Source of the DNA: Acidimicrobiia bacterium
GTDB lineage: Bacteria; Actinomycetota; Acidimicrobiia; Spongiisociales; Spongiisociaceae
Direction of reading: 5' to 3'
Assembly: GCA_009838635.1 (NCBI GenBank)
Contig: VXRE01000061.1
Span: 1 to 36,117 of the forward strand
Length of the DNA stretch: 36,117 nt
The translations under genes were made by a program, and so were the position numbers. The notes beneath the pieces were generated by a model. The model worked only from the letters and a program-made list of their open reading frames with translations, ran no database searches and was not told where the DNA came from. Below, piece by piece: positions 16,295 to 22,790 of the stretch (position 1 is its first letter; every line of letters begins with the position of its first letter).

Positions 16295-18319
16295 ATGGTG
16301 ACCAAGCGCATCTACGAACTGGCCAAGGAGTTGGGCCTCACCTCCCGTGACGTTCTGGCCACGGCGCAGGACCTGGGACTGCCGGTAACCACCGCCTCCT
16401 CCGGGTTGGATCCGGGCGATGCCGAGGCCCTTCGCTCCATGCTCCTTCCGGAGGAGCCCGAGGAAGATGTCGCCGACGCTTCCGAACAGGGGCCCGACCC
16501 GGCCGATGACACCCCCGCTCCCGAACCCGAATACACCGAGCCCGAAATCGAGGTCATCGTGGTGCCCGCCGGGGTGTCGGTGCTCGAGATGGCGAGAGCC
16601 ATGCGCCAGCCCGTGGGCGAGCTCGTCAAGCAACTGCTGTCGATGGGGCTGATGGCGGCCGCCGCGGCGCCCGTTCCGCCCGAGGCCATCGAGCCCCTGG
16701 CGGAGCACTTCGGGATCATGGTGGAAGTCGAGAAGGACGCGGAACCGGAGGAGGCCGACAAGCCGCTGGTGAAGCCGAAGAGGGTGTTCGATGACGATCC
16801 CTCCTCCCTGGTCGATCGCCCGCCCGTGGTCACGGTGATGGGGCATGTCGATCACGGCAAGACCACGTTGCTGGACTTCATCCGTAACACCAATGTCGTG
16901 TCCGGAGAAGCCGGTGGGATCACCCAGCACATCGGCGCCTACCAGGCCACGGTCGATGGCCGTCCGATCACCTTCATCGACACGCCCGGCCATGCCGCCT
17001 TCACGGCCATGCGGGCCCGGGGCGCCGAGGTGACCGACATCGTGGTGCTGGTGGTGGCGGCGGACGACGGCGTCATGCCACAGACCATCGAGGCGATCAG
17101 CCACACCATGGCGGCGGACGTGCCGATGATCGTGGCCATCAACAAGATGGATCTCGAGAATGCCGACCCGGTGAGGGTACGGGCCATGCTGACCGAGCAC
17201 GGGATAGTCACGGAAGAGCTCGGTGGCGAGGTCGTCTCGGTCGAGGTCTCCGCAACGTCCGGGGACGGAATGGACAACCTTCTGGAGATGGTCGACCTGG
17301 TCGCCCAGGTGTCGGAGTTCCAGGCCAACCCGAGGGCCCCGGCGTCGGGAGTGGTGATCGAGAGCCACCTCGATCGAGGGTTGGGTCCGGTCGGTACGGT
17401 GATCGTGCAACGGGGAACCCTGAAGAGGGGGAATTCCCTGGTAGCGGGGACGGTGAGCGGTCGGGCACGGTCCATCATCGATCACAAGGGCCGCCGCGTC
17501 TCCACGGCGACTCCGTCCACTCCGGTGCTGGTGTCCGGATGGGCATCGGTTCCGGCGGCAGGCGACATGTTCGAGGTGGTCAAGAACGACCGTATAGCCC
17601 GGTCCATGGCCGCCGAGCAGGTGGATGCGGTCCGGGCCAGGACGCTCGTCGTGCCCACCGCCCGCGAGCGCCTCGGGCAGTTGCTGGAGCGTTTGCGGTC
17701 CCAGGAGCAGACCGAACTCCTCCTGATCATCAAGGCCGACGCGGATGGTTCGGTGGAGGCGATCCGGGAGGCGGTCGGCCGGATCGCCCGCGAGGGCGGC
17801 AGGGTCAACGTGGTGCATGCCGCCGTGGGCGGCATCAACGAGAACGACATCACCCTCGCCGACGCGACCGGCTCGGTGGTGGTCGGCTTCAACGTCCGGC
17901 CCGATCCGAACGCGAGGCGCGCGGCCGCGGCGGCGGGCATCGAGGTGCTCACCTACTCGATCATCTACGAGCTCCTCGACGAGATGGAGCAGATGCTGGT
18001 CGGCCGGTTGGCGCCGACGCGGGAGGAGGCCCTGGTCGGCGTGGCCGAGGTCCGGGCCATCTTCCGCGTGCCGCGCCTGGGTGCGGTGGCCGGTTGCTAC
18101 GTGACCGAGGGCAACATCGTGAGAGACGCGAGGGCCCGGGTGGTCCGGGGCGGGAGCGTGGTCTACGACGGTCGTGTGGCGTCACTGCGCCGGTTCAAGG
18201 AGGATGTTCGCGAGGTGGTGGCCGGATACGAGTGCGGTGTCGGGCTCGAACGCTTCCGGGACGTCAAGGAGGGCGACGTCATCGAGACCTACCGCATCGA
18301 TGAGATAGCGGCCACATGA
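16295..18319 (+). CDS. infB: translation initiation factor IF-2
   Basis: GTPase that delivers initiator tRNA to the ribosome. The G domain shows GHVDHGKT (183-190), DTPGH (229-233) and NKMD (283-286), followed by domains II, III (ADADGSVEAIREAV) and IV (FRVPRLGAVAGCYVTEG and the C-terminal tRNA-binding GLERFRDVKEGDVIE). An N-terminal IF2_N domain (MVTKRIYELAKELGL) is present, then a short acidic linker and a second IF2_N-like unit (VSVLEMARAMRQPVGELVKQ). At 674 residues it is much shorter than most actinobacterial IF-2 proteins because the long disordered linker is reduced. Confidence 0.96.
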   Translation: MVTKRIYELAKELGLTSRDVLATAQDLGLPVTTASSGLDPGDAEALRSMLLPEEPEEDVADASEQGPDPADDTPAPEPEYTEPEIEVIVVPAGVSVLEMARAMRQPVGELVKQLLSMGLMAAAAAPVPPEAIEPLAEHFGIMVEVEKDAEPEEADKPLVKPKRVFDDDPSSLVDRPPVVTVMGHVDHGKTTLLDFIRNTNVVSGEAGGITQHIGAYQATVDGRPITFIDTPGHAAFTAMRARGAEVTDIVVLVVAADDGVMPQTIEAISHTMAADVPMIVAINKMDLENADPVRVRAMLTEHGIVTEELGGEVVSVEVSATSGDGMDNLLEMVDLVAQVSEFQANPRAPASGVVIESHLDRGLGPVGTVIVQRGTLKRGNSLVAGTVSGRARSIIDHKGRRVSTATPSTPVLVSGWASVPAAGDMFEVVKNDRIARSMAAEQVDAVRARTLVVPTARERLGQLLERLRSQEQTELLLIIKADADGSVEAIREAVGRIAREGGRVNVVHAAVGGINENDITLADATGSVVVGFNVRPDPNARRAAAAAGIEVLTYSIIYELLDEMEQMLVGRLAPTREEALVGVAEVRAIFRVPRLGAVAGCYVTEGNIVRDARARVVRGGSVVYDGRVASLRRFKEDVREVVAGYECGVGLERFRDVKEGDVIETYRIDEIAAT

Positions 18320-18340
18320 TCGTGCTGACGTGAGTTCCCC

Positions 18341-18643
18341 ATGGCGAGCATGCACGCAGCAGCGCTCCGGGTTGATCTGCGTTTGCGGGATGTTCATTCG
18401 CTGAAGGCCAAACGGCAACGGATCGCTCGGCTGTCCGCAAACCTGCGCCGGGCCTTCCCCGTGGCGTTTGCCGAGGTCGATCACCATGACCAGTGGCAGC
18501 GGACCGCCGTGGGGGTGGGCATCGTCTCTCCGCATGCGACACAACTGGAGATGGCGGTCCATTCGGTGTGCCGCTTCTTCGATCGGTGGGAGGAGGCCGA
18601 AGTCCTCTCGGTCGGGGTTTCCTACCTGGAGGACCCGCCATGA
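18341..18643 (+). CDS. YlxP-like DUF503 protein
   Basis: A 100-residue protein of the DUF503/YlxP family, a ferredoxin-like fold found between infB and rbfA in many Gram-positive genomes. Seen are the family features ALRVDLRLRDVHSLKAKRQR at the N-terminus and AEVDHHDQWQRTAVGVGIVS in the middle. The biochemical role is not known; the position suggests ribosome assembly or translation. It lies 21 bp behind infB and 13 bp before rbfA, so it is part of the operon. Confidence 0.88.
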   Translation: MASMHAAALRVDLRLRDVHSLKAKRQRIARLSANLRRAFPVAFAEVDHHDQWQRTAVGVGIVSPHATQLEMAVHSVCRFFDRWEEAEVLSVGVSYLEDPP

Positions 18644-18656
18644 TGGAGGGGACAGG

Positions 18657-19007
18657 ATGGGTCTGAGGCTGCGCCGGGTCAACGAGATCCTCAGGGAGGT
18701 CATCGCGGAGGAGTGCCAGAACCTCAAGGATCCCCGCATCGGGTTCCTGACGGTGACCGGGGTGTCCGCGTCCCCGGATCTCCGCAAGGCCGAGGTCTAC
18801 TACACCGTTCTGGGCGACGAGGAGACCGAGGCCCGGACCGCCGAGGCGCTGGCGGCGGCGGCCTCCCGGATCCGCGCCGCGGTCGGTCCGCAGGTGCGGA
18901 TGAAGTACCTCCCCGAGTTGAGGTTCGTTCCCGATCCGGCCGTGGCGCATGCCCGGCGGATAGAGGAGATACTGAGGAACATGGACGGGCAAGGCGGGAG
19001 CCGGTGA
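18657..19007 (+). CDS. rbfA: 30S ribosome-binding factor RbfA
   Basis: Cold-shock associated factor for 16S rRNA 5'-end maturation. It is 116 residues with a single KH-like domain. LRRVNEILREVIAEECQNLKDP at the N-terminus, IGFLTVTGVSASPDLRKAEVYY and the C-terminal LRFVPDPAVAHARRIEEIL are typical. ATG 18657 follows GGAGGGGACAGG. The stop TGA shares a base with the ATG of the next gene (TGATG, 19005-19009), so translation is coupled. Confidence 0.93.
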   Translation: MGLRLRRVNEILREVIAEECQNLKDPRIGFLTVTGVSASPDLRKAEVYYTVLGDEETEARTAEALAAAASRIRAAVGPQVRMKYLPELRFVPDPAVAHARRIEEILRNMDGQGGSR

Positions 19008-19975
19008 TGCCGGGAGTGAGCCGTGGACTCAGGGACGCGGCCTGCGCCGTCCGGGAGGCCCGTACGCTGGTCACCACGGGCCATGTCAAGCCGGATGGCG
19101 ATGCCCTGGGATCAGCCCTGGGCCTGGCTCTGGCGGCCCGCGCCGCGGGTGGCTCGGCACGAGTCTGCTTCGGGGAGCGCTTCGTCCTGGGACGGCAATT
19201 CGGTTTCCTGGATGCCCGTCCGGTGGTGGATCCTGCCGAGGCGGGTGCGCCCGACGTGCTGGTGGCCTTCGACTGCAATGACCCGGACCGGCTCGGCCCG
19301 GAACTGGTCCCGGTGGTCGAGGCGGCCGGGACGGTGGTGATGATCGACCATCACGTGGCGGGTCCCGGATTCGGAGACATCAGGGTTAGCGACCCGGATG
19401 CTCCGGCGGCCGCGCTGCTCTGCTACCGCCTGATCAGGCTGATCGGATGGGATGTCTCGCCGGATGCTGCCACGGCCCTGCTGCTGGGCCTGGTTACCGA
19501 CACCGGTCGCTTCCAGTACGGCAACACGAATCCCGAGGTCCTCCGGGCGGCGGCGGAGCTGGTGGAAGCGGGGGCGCGCCCGGAGGTGATCGGGCAGTCC
19601 GTCTACGAGTCGATGGCGTTCGGGTACCTCGGCGTGGCCGGAGCGGTCCTGTCCCGGGCCACCCTGGAGCCGGATCATGCCCTCGTGTGGTCCTACGTCA
19701 CCCAGGACGATCTCGGGCGCCACGGAATCGGCATGGAGGACGCCGACGCCCTGATCGACGACATCCGGGTGGCTCGGGAGGCCGAGGTGGCGCTGTTGCT
19801 CAAGGAGCAGCCCGGCGGGGAGTGGAAGCTGAGCCTGAGATCCCGCCGCCACGTGGATGTAGCGGCCATAGCGGAGACGATGGGTGGTGGCGGTCACCAC
19901 CGCGCCGCCGGATGCTCGTTCTCCGGCACCCGGGACGAAGCGGTCGAAATGGTCAGGAAACGGCTGGCCGGGTGA
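19007..19975 (+). CDS. nrnA: DHH/DHHA1 phosphoesterase, NrnA-like
   Basis: A 322-residue DHH-family phosphoesterase; NrnA-type enzymes degrade nanoRNA oligonucleotides and 3'-phosphoadenosine 5'-phosphate or cyclic dinucleotides. Metal motifs are visible: DGDALGS (30-36), FDCNDPDRLG, MIDHH (DHH) and TDTGRFQYGNT, with the C-terminal DHHA1 substrate motif GGGGHHRAAG. Its place between rbfA and truB is the conserved position of nrnA in Gram-positives. It is coupled on both sides: TGATG with rbfA and GTGA with truB. Confidence 0.9.
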   Translation: MPGVSRGLRDAACAVREARTLVTTGHVKPDGDALGSALGLALAARAAGGSARVCFGERFVLGRQFGFLDARPVVDPAEAGAPDVLVAFDCNDPDRLGPELVPVVEAAGTVVMIDHHVAGPGFGDIRVSDPDAPAAALLCYRLIRLIGWDVSPDAATALLLGLVTDTGRFQYGNTNPEVLRAAAELVEAGARPEVIGQSVYESMAFGYLGVAGAVLSRATLEPDHALVWSYVTQDDLGRHGIGMEDADALIDDIRVAREAEVALLLKEQPGGEWKLSLRSRRHVDVAAIAETMGGGGHHRAAGCSFSGTRDEAVEMVRKRLAG

Positions 19976-20853
19976 GTTCCGGGTCCGGATTCGTGCTGGT
20001 CGACAAGGCCGGCGGGTGGACATCCCATGACGTGGTGGCCAAGTGCCGCCGGATCCTCGGCATGCGCCGCATCGGGCACGCAGGCACCCTCGATCCCAGG
20101 GCCACCGGCCTGCTCGTCCTAGGCATCGGGAGGGCCACCCGGTTGCTGCGCTTCGTCACCGACCTGCCCAAGGAGTACGAGGCCACGGCCCGATTCGGCG
20201 TGGCCACCGACAGTCTGGATGCCGACGGGGAGGAGACGGAGCGGGCGCCGATGAGCATCGATCGTGAGGATGTCGTCGGTGCCATGGATCGCTTCAGGGG
20301 GGAGATCCTCCAGACACCGCCGATGGTGTCGGCGGTGAAGGTGGGCGGCAAGCGCCTGCATGAGCTGGCCAGGCGCGGCGAGGAGGTGGAACGGCCGGCC
20401 CGGAGGGTGAGGGTGCACCGGCTGGACCTCGAGGGGTTCTCGGCCGGGCCGTTCCCGGAGGTCCGCCTCCGGGTGGTGGGAGGGAGCGGCCTCTACGTCC
20501 GGGTACTGGCCGACGACCTGGCGAGGGCCCTTGGCGGGCGCGCCCATCTGAGTTCCCTCCGCAGGGTGGCCAGCGGCAGCCTCCGGGTGGAAGAAGCGTG
20601 GACGGTCGACCGGTTGGTGCGCCTCGGCGCCGAGGGTCGGCTGGCCGAAGCCGTGCTGGAACCCGCCGTCGCTCTGTCGCATCTGCCATCCGTGAGCGTG
20701 GATCACGATGAGGCCGTTCGGGTGTCCAGCGGGCAGCGACTGCCTTCCCCTCGGGACCTGGACGGGCACGTTCGGGTGATCGCGGACGGTCGGCTGCTCG
20801 CCATCTACCGTGCCGGCGATGATCGGCTGGTTCCGGAGGTGGTGCTGGCGTGA
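19972..20853 (+). CDS. truB: tRNA pseudouridine-55 synthase
   Basis: Isomerises U55 of the tRNA T-loop. The 293-residue protein starts at a GTG overlapping the nrnA stop (GTGA). Asp41 in GHAGTLDPRATGLL is the catalytic aspartate. Other family motifs are VDKAGGWTSHDVV, KEYEATARFGVATDS, QTPPMVSAVKVGGKRLHELAR and GSGLYVRVLADDLARALG. The C-terminus has a short extension typical of actinobacterial TruB. The next gene, ribF, begins 10 bp later; truB-ribF adjacency is widely conserved. Confidence 0.94.
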   Translation: MSSGSGFVLVDKAGGWTSHDVVAKCRRILGMRRIGHAGTLDPRATGLLVLGIGRATRLLRFVTDLPKEYEATARFGVATDSLDADGEETERAPMSIDREDVVGAMDRFRGEILQTPPMVSAVKVGGKRLHELARRGEEVERPARRVRVHRLDLEGFSAGPFPEVRLRVVGGSGLYVRVLADDLARALGGRAHLSSLRRVASGSLRVEEAWTVDRLVRLGAEGRLAEAVLEPAVALSHLPSVSVDHDEAVRVSSGQRLPSPRDLDGHVRVIADGRLLAIYRAGDDRLVPEVVLA

Positions 20854-20863
20854 GTCGCGTCCG

Positions 20864-21769
20864 ATGAAGATCTGGAGGGGTGATCCGCTCGCCTGGGGAC
20901 CGGGCCCGGATCGGGGGACGGCCGTGACCATCGGCGTGTTCGACGGTGTCCATCGGGGTCACAGGACCCTGCTGGAGGCCCTGTCCGAGAGGGCTGCCGT
21001 AATGGGGGGACTCGAGACGGTCGTGGTCACCTTCGATGTCCATCCCCGCCGGTTCTTCGACCCGGTCGACGGGCCGGCCATGCTGGTGACGCTGTCCCGC
21101 CGGCTCGAGCTGCTGGAGTCGGTGGGTGTGTGCCAGGTGGGGGTGCTCCCCTTCGCGGAAGTGCGCCATCTCGAACCCGAGGAGTTCATCCGCCGGGTGG
21201 TCTCGGGCGGGCTCAACGCCCGGGCTGTTGTGGTGGGGGAGGGCTTCCGCTACGGAGCGGGGAGAGCAGGGGACGTGGATGACCTGGTGGCATCGGGTCG
21301 GACCCACGGCTTCCGGGTCGACGCCAAACCGCTACGGGACGGCGAGCCATGGCCGCTCTCGTCTTCCCCTATACGACGAAACAACGCAGCGGGCGAGTTG
21401 TCCGCCGCCGCCGGGTTGCTCGGACGGCACCATGAAGTGCCCGGCCGGCGCGTGGTATCGGAGGGAGGGGATGCCTCGACCATGGCCGTGGAAGTGGACT
21501 GGTCCATGGCGGTGCCAGGATCGGGTGTCTACGCCGTGACGGTCGGCTCGGCCGGTCCCGGCGCCTGCTCGATCGGCGGTACCGGTCGGCCGCTCCGGGT
21601 CCGCCTGCCGGATCGGAGGACCGGCCGGGTCCCGGGTGACCGCCTGGCCCTGACCTTCATCGACCGCCTCCGCCCCGCGTCGCCGGGAGGCCATGCGCCG
21701 CCCGTGATCACCACGGCGGATCTTGCCGGGGCGCGTCGCCTCATGGGTGGTTCCTCGCCTAGAGCCTGA
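20864..21769 (+). CDS. ribF: RibF-type FMN adenylyltransferase with degenerate riboflavin-kinase domain
   Basis: The N-terminal half is a good FAD synthetase (nucleotidyltransferase) module: GVFDGVHRGH at residues 24-33, VTFDVHPRRFF, GEGFRYGAGRAGDV and SSSPIRR at 167-172. In bifunctional RibF the C-terminal half is a riboflavin kinase with a GxPTAN motif and a catalytic Glu in the strand after the NVGxxPT loop. Here the corresponding regions read GGDASTMAVEVD (201-212) and RPLRVRLPD (242-250), so the PTAN motif is gone and the Glu position appears to be Arg. GSGVYAVTV and RLALTFIDRLRP keep the general fold pattern. FMN adenylylation is likely, riboflavin kinase activity doubtful. It has 301 residues and begins 10 bp after truB. 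Confidence 0.85.
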   Translation: MKIWRGDPLAWGPGPDRGTAVTIGVFDGVHRGHRTLLEALSERAAVMGGLETVVVTFDVHPRRFFDPVDGPAMLVTLSRRLELLESVGVCQVGVLPFAEVRHLEPEEFIRRVVSGGLNARAVVVGEGFRYGAGRAGDVDDLVASGRTHGFRVDAKPLRDGEPWPLSSSPIRRNNAAGELSAAAGLLGRHHEVPGRRVVSEGGDASTMAVEVDWSMAVPGSGVYAVTVGSAGPGACSIGGTGRPLRVRLPDRRTGRVPGDRLALTFIDRLRPASPGGHAPPVITTADLAGARRLMGGSSPRA

Positions 21770-21874
21770 TCACGCCCCGGAGAGTGAGAAACATAGGGGT
21801 TGAACTCCGGCGGATACGGGTCCACGATGGATGTCACGGGGCGACTTTGGGGACGGAGCACACCGGTAAGCGAC

Positions 21875-22093
21875 ATGATTGGATGGTTTCAAGTGGACGA
21901 TCGAGACCGCAACGGGCAACTCATTCGGGCCTATCTGGCCGTGCTCGAGCTCACCTACTTGCGCATCCTGCTGGCGGTCCTGCAATTCCAGCGTTGGGCC
22001 ATGATCACCTTCTACCGCCTGGTGCTCGGGATCGACAGGCGCCCGCCGCCCCGACCGACGCAGGCCGAGCTCCGCGAGAGGTACGGGCGGTGA
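21875..22093 (+). CDS. small hypothetical helical protein
   Basis: A 72-residue product with no family I recognise. Codons from about 21880 on show the strong G/C third-position bias of real genes here, which supports coding. Residues 17-53 form one long amphipathic to hydrophobic helix ([20 protein letters not shown]) with interspersed Arg, followed by [20 protein letters not shown], a basic proline-rich tail. It may be membrane-associated or a protein-binding helix. ATG 21875 is chosen because codon bias fades upstream; in-frame starts at 21800 (TTG) and 21827 (ATG) would lengthen it. It sits between ribF and the rpsO promoter. Confidence 0.5.
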   Translation: MIGWFQVDDRDRNGQLIRAYLAVLELTYLRILLAVLQFQRWAMITFYRLVLGIDRRPPPRPTQAELRERYGR

Positions 22094-22138
22094 CCGGCGG
22101 CTGCCAGCGGACCGTCGCGCACCGGATCGCCGGGAGGG

Positions 22139-22147
22139 TGCTACACT
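22139..22147 (+). promoter_or_regulatory. extended -10 promoter for rpsO
   Basis: TGCTACACT has the TGn plus TACACT form of an extended -10 element, close in form to the element before rimP. It lies about 58 bases before the rpsO start, in the only gap in front of that gene. No clear -35. Confidence 0.45.
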
Positions 22148-22205
22148 CCACCCGGTTCCCACTTCTATACATGCCGGTTTGGGATGTGCTGATCGAGTGA
22201 GAGAG

Positions 22206-22463
22206 ATGAGAGCGACCCAGGAAATAATTGCCGATTTCGGCGCTCACGACAGCGACACCGGATCTCCTGAGGTCCAGGTTGCGTTGCTCTCCCAGCGAAT
22301 CCGGCACCTGACCGAGCACCTGCGCGAGCACAAGCATGACCATCACAGCCGCCGAGGCCTGTTGATGATGGTGGGTAAGCGGAAGCGGTTGCTGGACTAC
22401 CTTCGGAAGAACGATGCCGAGCGGTATCGTCGGGTGATCGCCAAGCTCGGATTGCGCCGATAG
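22206..22463 (+). CDS. rpsO: 30S ribosomal protein S15
   Basis: Primary 16S rRNA-binding protein of the 30S platform. The 85 residues carry the hallmark [35 protein letters not shown] and [23 protein letters not shown] 22206 follows GAGTGAGAG; an in-frame GTG at 22197 would add three residues and give 88, nearer the usual 89, so the start is not certain. It is followed by a strong hairpin and then pnp, the widely conserved rpsO-pnp order. Confidence 0.94.
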   Translation: MRATQEIIADFGAHDSDTGSPEVQVALLSQRIRHLTEHLREHKHDHHSRRGLLMMVGKRKRLLDYLRKNDAERYRRVIAKLGLRR

Positions 22464-22502
22464 CACTCCGTGGAGACGGTCGTTCCGTATCAAGAACGGA
22501 CC

Positions 22503-22535
22503 GGCCACCGGCAGCGCTCGCTCGGTCCGGTGGCC
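22503..22535 (+). terminator. strong hairpin after rpsO
   Basis: GGCCACCGG (22503-22511) and CCGGTGGCC (22527-22535) form a perfect 9-bp stem with a 15-base loop, 40 bases after the rpsO stop. A smaller hairpin, TCCGT/ACGGA (22484-22500), comes just before it. There is no T-run, so it is either a factor-assisted terminator or an RNA-processing and stabilising element between rpsO and pnp. Confidence 0.5.
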
Positions 22536-22558
22536 AAGGAAGAAGTGGGATGATTCGA

Positions 22559-22614
22559 AGCGCCCGTATGGCGCTCATCGATGATGATGGCTGATCGGGA
22601 AAGTCCCGTCGGCC
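22559..22614 (+). other. pnp leader hairpins
   Basis: Two more stems lie in the 327-base gap between rpsO and pnp: AGCGCC-CGTAT-GGCGCT (22559-22575) and an 11-pair stem with one bulge and an AAG loop (22589-22614). In E. coli PNPase and RNase III control pnp through a leader hairpin; a similar autoregulatory leader is possible here but is inference. The rest of the gap (22615-22779) holds only weak structure and the AAGGAGAG ribosome site. Confidence 0.4.
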
Positions 22615-22790
22615 AACCGAACCACACAACCAGGCTGGTAACGCCCGGAGAAACGGCGTAGATCAGTTGTCAGTCGCCATTCCTTCATGACGCGGCGCAG
22701 TTACGAAGCGTCCGGAGGTATGACCACTGGTAATTGGCTTCGCTGCTCTCCGAGCGTTCGGTGCCTGGGCGTACAACTCAAGGAGAGTAT

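Noticed and set aside
15041-17818. 925-codon open frame antisense to rimP, nusA and infB
   Set aside because: It is the complement of three certain genes, with His/Gly/Arg/Leu-rich low-information sequence typical of shadow frames.
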